Translations under genes and position numbers: made by a program
Assembly (NCBI RefSeq): GCF_900128525.1
Contig: NZ_FQTQ01000062.1
Coordinates: 115,234-179,233 of the forward strand
DNA from: a methanotrophic endosymbiont of Bathymodiolus puteoserpentis (Logatchev)
Lineage (GTDB): Bacteria; Pseudomonadota; Gammaproteobacteria; Methylococcales; Methylomonadaceae
DNA: 64,000 nt
Direction of reading: 5' to 3'
Notes under the pieces: model-generated
Told to the model about the DNA's origin: nothing
The model's database searches: none
Seen by the model: the letters and a program-made list of their open reading frames with translations, nothing else
Shown: positions 28,468 to 37,431 of the stretch, piece after piece
Position numbering within the stretch: position 1 is the stretch's first letter
Layout: the number at the start of each line of letters is the position of its first letter

Positions 28468-28560
28468 ACGGCTATTAAGTTAAGGAATTAGCGCATTGGG
28501 GCGCAGTGCTTTAGCCTGCTATTTTCCGCTATTGAAAGCAGGCTAAAGCACTGCGCCCCG
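28468..28560. mobile_element. MITE-like element, family A copy 2 (one end clear)
   Basis: The 23-bp palindrome arms (28499-28521, 28538-28560) are identical to those of the element at 4141, in opposite orientation, and the flank from 28468 (CACGGCTATTAAGTTAAGGA) matches one end of that copy. The other end and a target duplication are not clear here. It lies downstream of the ankyrin gene and may act as its terminator. Confidence 0.65.
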
Positions 28561-28667
28561 CCTGTTAATCATGACAAATAATATTATATTCAATATAACT
28601 CATTGATAAATATTAAATTAATACTTTAACAGCTTCAGAGTGAGGGAACTAATGAGTGAGTGATCCC

Positions 28668-28943
28668 TTATTTTTTCTTAGTCTTTTTCTTATCTTTACT
28701 GATTTGTAGATTACCCTTATTTTTGGCAATCGTTTTCTTGCCTATACCTTTGACGCTAGCCAAATCATCAATACTGGCAAAAGGGCCATTTGCTTTACGA
28801 TAGGCAACAATTGCCTTAGCTTTTTTTAAGCCCACCCCTTTTAAAGACTCAGACATTTCCTGAGCGCTCGCCTTATTTATATCAACAGGTGCCGCAAAAA
28901 TATTAAATGACACCAGTAGTAAAGCCCATAATAATTGTTTCAT
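28668..28943 (-). CDS. ComEA-like helix-hairpin-helix protein
   Basis: A 91-residue secreted protein with a signal peptide (cleavage near FAAP) followed by two helix-hairpin-helix motifs (INKASAQEMSESLKGVGLKK, then IDDLASVKGIGKKTI) and a Lys-rich tail. ComEA-type proteins bind incoming DNA in the periplasm during natural transformation. A single gene, near the type IV pilus genes that serve the same uptake route. Confidence 0.9.
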   Translation of the reverse strand: MKQLLWALLLVSFNIFAAPVDINKASAQEMSESLKGVGLKKAKAIVAYRKANGPFASIDDLASVKGIGKKTIAKNKGNLQISKDKKKTKKK

Positions 28944-29099
28944 GCATAATCTCCATCTATATAGTTAAACTGTGAGTATAGTTCAAAGAGAGAGCTTGGC
29001 AAGCTAGAGGGTAAGATATGTGGCGTTTTTTTAGAAAAATTGACAAAAATTACAATAAATACTAGACTTTAAATCAATAAATAACTGATAAATAAGAAA

Positions 29100-29567
29100 A
29101 TGTCTGAAAATACTGACACAAATACATTTACGCAAAGAGACTTATTGCAGCATTTGCTACAAGCGGCTCAACACTCGGTCACACGCGAAGAAATGGCCAG
29201 TCAATTTGCACGTGCGGAACAACTCAATCTAGAACGCTTTGAGCATGCTGAAAAAGTGACCTTAGAGCGCTTTGATCAATCAGATAAAACGGCATTAGAG
29301 CGTTTTGAACATGCCAAACAAACGACATTAGAACGCTTTGAAGAAGTCGATAAACGATTTGAACAAGTCGATAAACGATTTGAACAAGTGGATAAACGAT
29401 TTGAGCAGGTGGATAAACAGTTTGAGCGGGTGGATAAACGGTTTGACGAAATAAAGCTAGAAATTAGAGAGCAGGGAAAAAAACATGACCGCCTTTCTTG
29501 GGCTATCTTTTCAGGTATGTTGGCGATCTTGTTTAAAGATATTATTGTTAAAGCATTGGGCATTTAA
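29100..29567 (+). CDS. Coiled-coil repeat protein with C-terminal membrane anchor
   Basis: A 155-residue protein. The centre (about residues 40-120) is long heptad-repeat coiled coil with repeated LERFEHA and EQVDKRF units. The end (WAIFSGMLAILFKDIIVKALG) is a membrane anchor. At DNA level, 29341-29445 holds five near-identical 21-base tandem units. It resembles DUF1640/Bdr-like coiled-coil proteins of unknown function. The ribosome-binding site is weak. The antisense reading is a shadow of the repeats. Confidence 0.75.
   Translation: MSENTDTNTFTQRDLLQHLLQAAQHSVTREEMASQFARAEQLNLERFEHAEKVTLERFDQSDKTALERFEHAKQTTLERFEEVDKRFEQVDKRFEQVDKRFEQVDKQFERVDKRFDEIKLEIREQGKKHDRLSWAIFSGMLAILFKDIIVKALGI
29341..29445 (+). 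repeat. Five tandem 21-bp coding repeats
   Basis: Each unit encodes a version of the heptad EQVDKRF; units differ by a few substitutions. Gain or loss of a unit would keep the frame and only lengthen the coiled coil. Confidence 0.85.
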
Positions 29568-29939
29568 ACTTCACTATTAGATGTCCCGATTTTAGACTGG
29601 TAGTCTTTGGAATCGAATTCAATAATATCTGAAACCATACACATATTAAAAACTGTAGGGCTAGGCGCGCCATCCTACCTCATGAAATACTTGGGACTCC
29701 TGTCGCCAAATATTCATTCACATACGGAGCGGCTGGATAAGCCCCAGTACGCCCTGCGTCCACTTTACAACGCACAAAAGCCGCTACGTTAAAGCTACCC
29801 CTCAAATGGCTTGACGGCTTCGGGATAACTACTAGCCTCCCTTGCGCATTGCTATCGCTCGGATTGGCGACAACCCTGTCGCCTACTGCGGACTAAAAAT
29901 CATCACTTCGCTATCGCTCCGTTTCCCTGATTTTCAGCG
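29568..29939. other. Non-coding stretch
   Basis: I see no supportable gene. The sequence is more GC-rich than its surroundings and contains two GCTATCGCTC motifs (about 29849 and 29910); short readings through it have no ribosome-binding site or family resemblance. With the repeat and terminator that follow, it makes a 580-base gap before the pilin operon. Confidence 0.5.
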
Positions 29940-30034
29940 GTGGCTTTAGCCCGCTAATACCATGCGCCTATTCTAAATGCGGGCTGAAGCCACGCCCTAC
30001 AAATATAACTAATATCCCGTCTTAAATGAGTAGC
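29940..30034. repeat. Dispersed palindromic repeat, family D copy 1
   Basis: Arms GTGGCTTTAGCCCGC and GCGGGCTGAAGCCAC, then a conserved tail ending AAATGAGTAGC. A copy with the same layout is at 37163-37256, so the two copies bracket the pilin operon. Confidence 0.75.
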
Positions 30035-30084
30035 AAAAAATTTAGCTTATTTGTATAGAAAATCACAAATAAGCTAAATTTTTT
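30035..30084. terminator. Bidirectional terminator hairpin upstream of the pilin operon
   Basis: A perfect 20-bp stem (30035-30054 with 30065-30084), 10-base loop, six A on one side and six T on the other. It ends 63 bases before fimT and insulates the pilin operon from upstream transcription. Confidence 0.75.
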
Positions 30085-30147
30085 GTACTAAACTTCTTTC
30101 AAGCTTAAAATAAAAAGCTTATTTTTCATTAGGATAAATCAAGCAAT

Positions 30148-30720
30148 ATGAAACATTTTAGCGAAAACAAGTCAGGTTTTACTCTAATAGAACTGATGGT
30201 CACCGTTGCAATTGCCGGTATTGTTTTAAGTATTGGCATCCCTAGTTTTAAAGAATCAATAAGGAGCAGTCGGTTAACAGCGACCGCTAATGAATTGATC
30301 TCAGCATTGAACTTAAGCAAAAGCGAAGCGATTAAACGTGGCGTACAAGTCACCATGAGGCGTAAAGGTGCCACTTCAAAACACTGGGAAGATGGCTGGG
30401 ATGTTTTTGTCGATAGTGATGGCAGTAATGCCTTTAATGATGATGGTGATGCTACATTATGTGAAACTAATGCTGATGGCTCACCAAAAGAAGATTGTTT
30501 ATTAAGAACGTATGATGCGTTACCCATCGGTTTGACTTTAATTACAGGGGCGAGCTCATTTAAAGATTATGCCGCCTATTTACCTACTGGAATGAGTAAA
30601 GGTGGTGTCGGGGATACATTTCACCTATGCCAAAATAACGATATCGCTAGTTCAAGAGAAATTATCCTTAATACTGTAGGTAGAGCTTATGTCAAATCTC
30701 CAGGCACCGCTTGTTCATAA
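30148..30720 (+). CDS. fimT: GspH/FimT family type IV pseudopilin
   Basis: A 190-residue prepilin. After a short leader, the prepilin peptidase site SG|FTLIELMVTVAI appears at residues 9-22 with Glu5 of the mature protein, followed by the hydrophobic N-terminal helix and a GspH-type domain with a DSDGS loop and Cys-containing C-terminus. First gene of the minor pilin operon, in the place of fimU/fimT of Pseudomonas. Confidence 0.9.
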   Translation: MKHFSENKSGFTLIELMVTVAIAGIVLSIGIPSFKESIRSSRLTATANELISALNLSKSEAIKRGVQVTMRRKGATSKHWEDGWDVFVDSDGSNAFNDDGDATLCETNADGSPKEDCLLRTYDALPIGLTLITGASSFKDYAAYLPTGMSKGGVGDTFHLCQNNDIASSREIILNTVGRAYVKSPGTACS

Positions 30721-30737
30721 CACGGAGTGATTTATCT

Positions 30738-31241
30738 ATGATGAAATTTAATAAAAAAACAGGTTTCACCTTAATAGAGGTTTTAATCGCAATGGTTGTG
30801 TTAGCCGTTGGCTTATTAGGCCTAGCAGGTCTACAAGCAACAAGCTTAAAAAATAACCAAAGCGCTTATAACCGTAGCCAAGCAACGCAGCTCGCTTATG
30901 ATATTGCCGATAGAATGCGTGCTAACGCAGCACCCGATCCAGCATCAGGCACTTCTATGGCTCCTTATGGTTTTGCAGCAAAGTATTTAACTACCTTTAT
31001 GACACCAGCCGCCGCCATTCAGGCTAACTGCAATACTGTTACGTCTTGTACACCCACAAAGATAGCCGAAAATGATTTATTCGAATGGAATGCAGCAATA
31101 GGTCAGGCTTTACCAGGTAGTGCGGTAGGCAGTATTACTGTGGTTGGCGATGTTTATACCGTTACCATCAATTGGGATGATAATCGGGATGGCGTTGTGG
31201 ATGCGAGTGACCCCAGTTTCCAAACGAGTTTTCAATTATGA
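30738..31241 (+). CDS. pilV: Type IV pilus minor pilin PilV
   Basis: A 167-residue prepilin starting MMKFNKKTG|FTLIEVLIAMVVLAVGLLGLAGLQ, the PilV pattern, with SQATQLAYDIADRMRANAA after the helix. The ATG at 30738 is used because GGAGTGA precedes it; the longer reading begins inside fimT. It overlaps pilW by four bases. Confidence 0.92.
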   Translation: MMKFNKKTGFTLIEVLIAMVVLAVGLLGLAGLQATSLKNNQSAYNRSQATQLAYDIADRMRANAAPDPASGTSMAPYGFAAKYLTTFMTPAAAIQANCNTVTSCTPTKIAENDLFEWNAAIGQALPGSAVGSITVVGDVYTVTINWDDNRDGVVDASDPSFQTSFQL

Positions 31242-31960
31242 TAAAGCAGCAGAAGCAACAAGGTATGACCTTGATTGAGATTATGATCAGTTTATTGATT
31301 GGCGTCTTTTTAATCGGTGGTGTACTGCAAATTTTTATTAATACACGGCAAACTTACCGTATGCAATCAAACCTATCGGGAATGCAGGAAAACGGCCGTT
31401 TTGCGTTGAGTTTTTTCGGTAACGATATGCGTATGGCAGACTTTCGAAAGTGCCCGACTTCACCTAGTGATCCGACAGCAGTCGCAGGTACTAATGATGC
31501 TGGTTTGAATGGCTCTGACACGATAACGGTTACTTGGCAGGATAACGTATGTGCGCCACCTCCGCCACCGCCACCGCCACCGCCCGCACCCGCACCAATA
31601 ACAAGAACTTATAGCATTCAAGCGGGTGCAAGTGGCCAACCTGGCTTATTTAGAAGTGTGAATGGCGCAGCGGCAGATGAATTAATCGAAGGCATCGAAA
31701 ATATGCAAATTCTCTATGGTGAAGACACCGATGATGATGGTACGCCAAATTATTATGTTCCTGCGAATGACGTGGTTGGTATGAGTAGGGTAATCAGCAT
31801 TAGAGTTAGTCTATTAGTACGCTCCATTGATGATAATCTAACCACAGCCCCCAGAGCCTATAATTACCCACTGCCATCATCTACCGCGATAACGCCGGGT
31901 GATAAGCGCCTAAGAAGAATTTTTACCTCCACCATTGCCCTGCGTAATCGATTACCTTAA
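31238..31960 (+). CDS. pilW: Type IV pilus minor pilin PilW
   Basis: A 240-residue prepilin with QG|MTLIEIMISLLIGVFLIGG and the PilW segment NLSGMQENGRFALSFFGNDMRMA. Odd feature: a run of ten prolines near residues 107-116, encoded by CCACCG hexamers at about 31558-31587, which may vary in length by slippage without changing the frame. Confidence 0.92.
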   Translation: MIKQQKQQGMTLIEIMISLLIGVFLIGGVLQIFINTRQTYRMQSNLSGMQENGRFALSFFGNDMRMADFRKCPTSPSDPTAVAGTNDAGLNGSDTITVTWQDNVCAPPPPPPPPPPAPAPITRTYSIQAGASGQPGLFRSVNGAAADELIEGIENMQILYGEDTDDDGTPNYYVPANDVVGMSRVISIRVSLLVRSIDDNLTTAPRAYNYPLPSSTAITPGDKRLRRIFTSTIALRNRLP

Positions 31961-31972
31961 AGGAGCCAAGCT

Positions 31973-32548
31973 ATGTTTATCTTATCGACACCACTTAAGC
32001 AACAATCGGGCGTGGTCTTAGTGATTAGTTTAGTGATGTTGCTATTATTAACCTTAATCGGCGTTACATCTGTGCAAACCACTAGCCTAGAGGAAAAAAT
32101 GGCAGGTAATATGCGCGATCAAAATATGGCTTTCCAGTCGGCAGAAGCGGGACTAAGGGCAGGGGAGCAACGTATAGAACAAATATGGAATAATGGAGCT
32201 GGTTCTATTCAAACTTTTTGTAATGGTACGTCAGGGGTCTTTTATAAGGCGGCAACTGCAAATGTGTGTGATGGGGCATGTACCGCGCCTAGCTGCCCAG
32301 CTCCCTCTGCAGGGGATTCAAGCACCTGGACAACAGCAAGTAAATCAGTAGTCGCTGTGACAGGTAATACTCAAGTTGCTAGTGAACCGCGATATTACAT
32401 TACTTATATTAGTAATATTCCAGATATAGCTGGAGTAGCTCCACCAGAGCTCAGCTTTATGATTACTGCCCGAGGAACTGGAGGGCAGAACAATACTCAA
32501 GTTATTTTGCGTAGCTATTATGGCGGCAAAACCAAATTCCAACCATAG
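31973..32548 (+). CDS. pilX: Type IV pilus minor pilin PilX
   Basis: A 191-residue protein with the PilX pattern QQSGVVLVISLVMLLLLTLIGV followed by EEKMAGNMRDQNMAFQSAEAGLR. As in other PilX proteins it lacks the FTLIE form. AAGGAGCC upstream gives a strong ribosome-binding site. It works with PilV, PilW and PilY1 to prime pilus assembly. Confidence 0.92.
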   Translation: MFILSTPLKQQSGVVLVISLVMLLLLTLIGVTSVQTTSLEEKMAGNMRDQNMAFQSAEAGLRAGEQRIEQIWNNGAGSIQTFCNGTSGVFYKAATANVCDGACTAPSCPAPSAGDSSTWTTASKSVVAVTGNTQVASEPRYYITYISNIPDIAGVAPPELSFMITARGTGGQNNTQVILRSYYGGKTKFQP

Positions 32549-32581
32549 CACTTAATTTATCTCTATCATTTGGAGAGGAAC

Positions 32582-35500
32582 ATGACACAGTACAGTAATA
32601 CTTTATATGCAAAAATCATTTTAATAATGGGATTATGTTTAAGTCCAGTTTTGCCAACCTTTGCTGCTCCAGGAGCTTTGGTAGATACCCCTTTGTTTGC
32701 AGCCAGTAATGTTCCTCCTAATATTTTCTTTGAGATTGATGATTCGGGATCTATGGATTGGGAGATTTTAACTAGAAGGCATTGGACTTATTGTGATTAT
32801 GATAGGGATGCCTTTGGTTTTAGTGGAAGTAGTAGCTGTTTTGGGCGTGTTGATAATGGCTTATATATAAGTTACTCGGGAACCGGTTGGTATTATTTTA
32901 TATACAATTATAACAATAGCGATAATGCTTATGGGAGTGGTTGTGGGAACGCTTTAGAGCCCTGTCCTGCCAATACGCTAAATGCTGATTGGCGTATCAG
33001 ATCCTCAGATCTAAATATACTCTACTTTAATCCTGTAATAGATTATAAGCCTTGGGATGGCACAGGGATGGTCAACGCTTCGTTTACGGTAGCAAGAAGT
33101 GATCCGCAGTCGGGCACTACAGGTTATCCCCTGACGCGTGATTTAAGTGGTTTTATTTACGAAGTTTGGCAGGATACACATGGTTATTCTGGGTCTCAAC
33201 CTAGACGAGGCACTAGTATTAATCGAACTTCGGGGGCTAATAGTGAAGTTGATTTATGGGATGAACACTTTCGCTATACAGTAACAAACAGTCAAATAAC
33301 TGTTGAAAGGATAACTTATGCGCCAGATAGTTCTGGTGCGTTAAATGAAACCGCAACAACAATCGCAACGCTTTCAGGCGGTGGTTCATTTCCGCAACTA
33401 GGTGGAAAAACCATTACGCAAGTTCAGCAAAATATAGCTAACTGGTATCAATACTCGCGTCGACGTTCATTTGTTGCTAAATCTGCAGTATCCAACGTTA
33501 TAGTAGATAACCCAGACTATCGCTATGGTTTGAGTGTTATTAACCATCACAACGACTTGTTTGATGAAGTTCCTGTCGGTTTATCAGGCTTTGCCTCTCA
33601 CAATACAAGTTTATTAAATAATTTCTTTAGTTTTGACTGGCCTGCTGCGGGCACACCGCTTAGGAGAGGCTTAAAACGCACAGGAAAGTATTTTGATAAT
33701 GATGATAGTCGAACTGATCCAATTGTTCAGCAGTGTCAGCAAAATTTTGCGGTATTATTTACAGATGGTTATTGGAATGGCGGGGGGCCCTCAGTAGGTA
33801 ATACAGATGGCGATAGTCATTCTGATACACTTGCTGATGTCGCTAAATATTATTATGACAAAGATCTAAGTTCTTTTCCTGATGTCGTCCCGACAAATGT
33901 TTTCGATTCTGCAACCCACCAACATATGGTGACATTTACGGTTGCTTTTGCAGTAACAGGGTTATTGACAGATACCGATGGCGATGGCTGGCCAAGTAAT
34001 GCTCCTGGCTTAATAGAGAGTGACAATTGGGGGAATCCATATAATAGCGATTTGGAAAAAATTGATGATCTTTGGCATGCTGCCTATAACGCTAAAGGGA
34101 CTTATGTGTCAGCGCGCACACCGCAAGATGTATCTGATTCTCTAACGGCGGCACTTGCTAATATTGGCAGTCGAGTAGGGAGTGCAGCATCTGTATCCTT
34201 TAATACCACTACGCTAACAGGTAGTAGCTCTGTTTTTCTGGCACAATTTAAGAATGTTAGCAACAGCTGGACTGGAGATTTGTTGTCATTTCCTTTGAAT
34301 GCGACTACTGGAAATGTTTCGACCACACCTAATTGGCAAGCGGCCAACTTATTAGATGCTCAAAGTTCGCCAGCAACCACAAGGACGATTTTTACATTTA
34401 ATGGCACACAGGGAATTCCTTTTCGTTGGCCATCTTTAACGGCATCTCAACAAGATGACTTAAGAATTGAGCCCAATGGGACATCAGGATCAAGTTCTAA
34501 AGCAGAAGCGCGCGTTGATTATCTCCGCGGTGCTAGAACGAATGAAATAGGGAAAGGCGGTCCTTATAATTTTCGGGTACGGAGTAAATTACTCGGTGAT
34601 ATTGTGCACTCTGACCCTGTATTTGTTGGCAGTGCAAATTCTAACTGGCCAGATACAGCCCCCTTTCCTACAGCTAATAAGTATAGTGCTTTTGTTTCTG
34701 GTTTAAGCCGAGATGAAGTAGTTTATGTTGGTGCCAATGATGGCATGCTACATGGTTTCAGTGCGAGTACTGGTGATGAACTGATGGCCTATATTCCGAA
34801 TAATGTATTTTCATCAAGTAGTGCAACGACAGGGTTGCATTATTTAACAGACCCCGCTTATACCCATCGTTATTATGTTGATTCGCCCTCTACGGTAGAG
34901 GATGCGTATTTTAATACGGGTGCAGGAGACGCTTGGCATACTGTGCTGATTGGCGGAAATCGTGGTGGCGGAAAGGGTATATTTGCTTTAGATGTTACTA
35001 ATCCTAGTCTTTTTTCTGAAGCTAATGCCGCGCAGATTGTATTATGGGAGTTTGATAGTAATGATGATGCTGATATGGGTTTTTCTTATAGTCAACCTAC
35101 TATTAGGATGATGAAAAACGGGCGTTGGGCTGCAATTTTCGGCAATGGCTATAATAATAATGGGAGTGGGGAAGCGAAACTGTTTATTCTATTTTTAGAT
35201 GGCGGTTTAGATGGCGTTTGGACTCCAGGCAGTGATTATATTAAATTATCAACAGGAGCTGGCTCGATTGTTTCAAGTGACTGTTCAAATGTAGCGAGTA
35301 ACTGTAATGGTTTGTCAACACCACAAGCAGCAGATACTGATGGCGATTATATAGTCGATAGGATTTATGCAGGGGATCTGCAGGGCCATTTATGGGCTTT
35401 TGATGTGTCTGATGCTAGCACGACTAATTGGGGCGTTGCTTATTCAGGTAGTCCTTTATTTACGGCTCCTGCTGGCCAACCTATTACTAGTAAACCGGCA

Positions 35501-36202
35501 ATAGCAGTGAACCTAGCTGTGACTGGTGGTAGCCCACCTAATATTATGGTAGCTTTTGGCACGGGACAATACTTAGTTGCTAGTGATATAGCATCATCAG
35601 GAACGCAAAGCTTTTATGGTGTATGGGATAGTGGAGTGGGTTCAATTACGACTAGTAGTTTAGTAGAGCAAACATTTTTATCAGGTCCATTTTTTAATAA
35701 TGCAACTAATGTCTCTACCGATTTCAATGTATTAACTAATAATGTTGTTGATTTTACGGGAACAAGCCCAAAACAAGGTTGGTATATTAACTTAACTCAG
35801 AACGTAGGTGAGAGAGTTATTGTAGATCCAGATATAGTTAATAATATTGTCTTTTTTAATACATGGATTCCTGATAGTTCACCTTGTAGTACCGGTGGAT
35901 CTGGATTTCTAATGTCAGTTAATTTATTTACTGGCGGCAGGCCTGATGGTGTTGTATTTGACCTTAATGGTGATGGAATTGTTGATTCTGGTGATTTTCT
36001 GAATGATGGTGGTTCCCCTGCTATTAATTATGCCGCGACAGGACAACGGTTTACCAAAGGTTTTCCAGCATCCTCTAGTTTCCTGAATGATAATCAATAT
36101 ACGCCTGGGACTAATGGTGGTTCAACTATTGAAAAAAGAAAAATTGGTTTTTTTACACTAGGTTCAGGAATGAAACGGACTGCTTGGCAGGAATTACGGT
36201 GA
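32582..36202 (+). CDS. pilY1: Type IV pilus tip adhesin PilY1
   Basis: About 1206 residues with a signal peptide (cleavage near TFAA|P). The N-terminal half has a von Willebrand A-like MIDAS, DDSGS at residues 53-57. The C-terminal half is the PilY1 beta-propeller (VYVGANDGMLHGFSA, IGGNRGGGKGIFALDV, GFSYSQPTI). Asp-rich calcium loops appear at DTDGDGWPS and DLNGDGIVDSGDF. PilY1 sits at the pilus tip and functions in adhesion, surface sensing and retraction control. The ATG at 32582 follows a strong GGAGAGG; a TTG four codons earlier overlaps that site. Confidence 0.95.
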   Translation: MTQYSNTLYAKIILIMGLCLSPVLPTFAAPGALVDTPLFAASNVPPNIFFEIDDSGSMDWEILTRRHWTYCDYDRDAFGFSGSSSCFGRVDNGLYISYSGTGWYYFIYNYNNSDNAYGSGCGNALEPCPANTLNADWRIRSSDLNILYFNPVIDYKPWDGTGMVNASFTVARSDPQSGTTGYPLTRDLSGFIYEVWQDTHGYSGSQPRRGTSINRTSGANSEVDLWDEHFRYTVTNSQITVERITYAPDSSGALNETATTIATLSGGGSFPQLGGKTITQVQQNIANWYQYSRRRSFVAKSAVSNVIVDNPDYRYGLSVINHHNDLFDEVPVGLSGFASHNTSLLNNFFSFDWPAAGTPLRRGLKRTGKYFDNDDSRTDPIVQQCQQNFAVLFTDGYWNGGGPSVGNTDGDSHSDTLADVAKYYYDKDLSSFPDVVPTNVFDSATHQHMVTFTVAFAVTGLLTDTDGDGWPSNAPGLIESDNWGNPYNSDLEKIDDLWHAAYNAKGTYVSARTPQDVSDSLTAALANIGSRVGSAASVSFNTTTLTGSSSVFLAQFKNVSNSWTGDLLSFPLNATTGNVSTTPNWQAANLLDAQSSPATTRTIFTFNGTQGIPFRWPSLTASQQDDLRIEPNGTSGSSSKAEARVDYLRGARTNEIGKGGPYNFRVRSKLLGDIVHSDPVFVGSANSNWPDTAPFPTANKYSAFVSGLSRDEVVYVGANDGMLHGFSASTGDELMAYIPNNVFSSSSATTGLHYLTDPAYTHRYYVDSPSTVEDAYFNTGAGDAWHTVLIGGNRGGGKGIFALDVTNPSLFSEANAAQIVLWEFDSNDDADMGFSYSQPTIRMMKNGRWAAIFGNGYNNNGSGEAKLFILFLDGGLDGVWTPGSDYIKLSTGAGSIVSSDCSNVASNCNGLSTPQAADTDGDYIVDRIYAGDLQGHLWAFDVSDASTTNWGVAYSGSPLFTAPAGQPITSKPAIAVNLAVTGGSPPNIMVAFGTGQYLVASDIASSGTQSFYGVWDSGVGSITTSSLVEQTFLSGPFFNNATNVSTDFNVLTNNVVDFTGTSPKQGWYINLTQNVGERVIVDPDIVNNIVFFNTWIPDSSPCSTGGSGFLMSVNLFTGGRPDGVVFDLNGDGIVDSGDFLNDGGSPAINYAATGQRFTKGFPASSSFLNDNQYTPGTNGGSTIEKRKIGFFTLGSGMKRTAWQELR

Positions 36203-36225
36203 GTCTACCATCTGGCCATAAATAA

Positions 36226-36266
36226 TTGCATTCTGACACTTTCCTCAGAGGGGTGCCAGAATGCAA
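36226..36266. terminator. Hairpin between pilY1 and the PilY2-like gene
   Basis: TTGCATTCTGACAC (36226-36239) pairs with GTGCCAGAATGCAA (36253-36266) with one mismatch. No T-tract; it may lower readthrough or stabilise the transcript end. Confidence 0.45.
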
Positions 36267-36316
36267 AAATTACATAGGCAATAGCTTTTAGAATGGTTAA
36301 ATCTTAGGAGAATAAT

Positions 36317-36604
36317 ATGTCAAAATTTATTAAAATAATACTTTGTTCTTTTGTTTTTGTGGCGGGAGCAAGAGCTGAATATACAACTCTATCTGGGGCA
36401 GTCGATAGTGTCGATTTGCGTAATAATGCGATCGTAATTAATAGTCGATCTTATATAATTACAGATAGAACTAAAATAATTACTAATAGAGAGAAATTAA
36501 AGCGGGGCAGCGTTGTCGATTTTACTTTGAATAGTGATAAGATGATCAAACGGCTGGAAATTAAACCGAACCTACATATTATTCTTCCTCCGATTAACAG
36601 TTAA
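36317..36604 (+). CDS. Small secreted PilY2-like protein
   Basis: A 95-residue protein with a signal peptide (cleavage near ARA|E) and a small beta-rich domain (LSGAVDSVDLRNNAIVINSRSYIITDRTKI). The position between pilY1 and pilE is that of PilY2 in Pseudomonas, and the size and pattern agree. The call rests mostly on synteny. A TTAGGAG ribosome-binding site precedes the ATG. Confidence 0.65.
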   Translation: MSKFIKIILCSFVFVAGARAEYTTLSGAVDSVDLRNNAIVINSRSYIITDRTKIITNREKLKRGSVVDFTLNSDKMIKRLEIKPNLHIILPPINS

Positions 36605-36615
36605 ATAAGCCAAAC

Positions 36616-37041
36616 ATGAAAAATAGCACAATGAAAAATGGTTTCACCTTAATAGAGCTAATGATCGTGGTTGCTATTATTGGTATATTAGCAAGTATTG
36701 CGTATCCTAGTTATCAAGAGAGTATATTAAAGTCACGTCGTGCCGATGCGAAAGGGGCGTTACTTGGTTTTGCTAATGCGATGGAGAGACACTTTACTGA
36801 GACGAATGGTTATGATAAGGCGGCTGTGAGTGCTGCAGATACCGGTCTACCTGCAATATATTCTCAAAAAAGCCCTGTTGATGGTTCAGGAAATTATTAT
36901 ACGTTAACTATTCATGCCGCTACGGCAAGTTCTTATACTTTACGCGCCACCCCAACGGCTGCTCAGGCTAACGATAGCTGTGGTACTCTCGAAATTACTC
37001 AGACGGGCGCTAAATCACCAACAACTGCTGGGTGTTGGTAA
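36616..37041 (+). CDS. pilE: Type IV pilin PilE-like
   Basis: A 141-residue pilin with NG|FTLIELMIVVAIIGILASIAYPSY and a C-terminal disulfide loop (DSCGTL ... TAGCW). In Pseudomonas, PilE closes the minor pilin cluster as here. It may be a minor or an accessory major pilin; composition alone does not decide. Confidence 0.9.
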   Translation: MKNSTMKNGFTLIELMIVVAIIGILASIAYPSYQESILKSRRADAKGALLGFANAMERHFTETNGYDKAAVSAADTGLPAIYSQKSPVDGSGNYYTLTIHAATASSYTLRATPTAAQANDSCGTLEITQTGAKSPTTAGCW

Positions 37042-37162
37042 ATAGCAGGGTACGCACTGCGTACCTTTCGGAGCTGCTTTTTTATATTGAAAATATGCCA
37101 TTGTTCATAGAGTGCCAAAAGTAGTTTGTACTTTTAGTGCCTATTTAATAGGTTTCGTGGGA

Positions 37163-37256
37163 GTGGCTTTAGCCCGCTAATGCCATGCCCCTACTCTAAA
37201 GGCGGGCTGAAGTCACGGCCTACAAGTATCACTATCCCCCATCTTAAATGAGTAGC
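37163..37256. repeat. Dispersed palindromic repeat, family D copy 2
   Basis: GTGGCTTTAGCCCGC ... GCGGGCTGAAGTCAC and a tail ending AAATGAGTAGC, matching 29940-30034 over its whole length with scattered substitutions. It lies downstream of pilE. Confidence 0.75.
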
Positions 37257-37257
37257 T

Positions 37258-37428
37258 AAAGAGAAGTAACCACAGGTATTTAAGATATTAACGCCATAGC
37301 GTAGGATGTGCTGACGATAGGAAGCGCATCGTTTTGTGATGCGCTTCGTTCCTCAGCACATCCTTGTATATTAAACATACCTACAATACGCTTTAGCACC
37401 TGTTAAAAATGAGAATTTACAAAGAGAA
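37258..37428. mobile_element. MITE-like element, family C copy 2, with 8-bp direct repeats
   Basis: AAAGAGAA at 37258-37265 and 37421-37428 flanks an element beginning and ending with GTAA/TTAC. The core inverted repeat (37301-37364, AGGATGTGCTGA ... TCAGCACATCCT) matches the inverse of 18200-18265. It fills the gap 37042-37431 together with family D copy 2. Confidence 0.7.
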
Positions 37429-37431
37429 AGG

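Noticed and set aside
29341..29445. CRISPR-like array suggested by regular tandem repeats
   Set aside because: Units are contiguous with no spacers and are in frame within a coding gene.
29276..29563. Ser/Cys-rich antisense reading over the heptad repeats
   Set aside because: A by-product of the 21-base tandem units; the + strand coiled coil with membrane anchor is sensible.
29607..29792. A 61-residue reading in the gap before the pilin operon
   Set aside because: No ribosome-binding site, no family resemblance and unusual composition; treated as non-coding.
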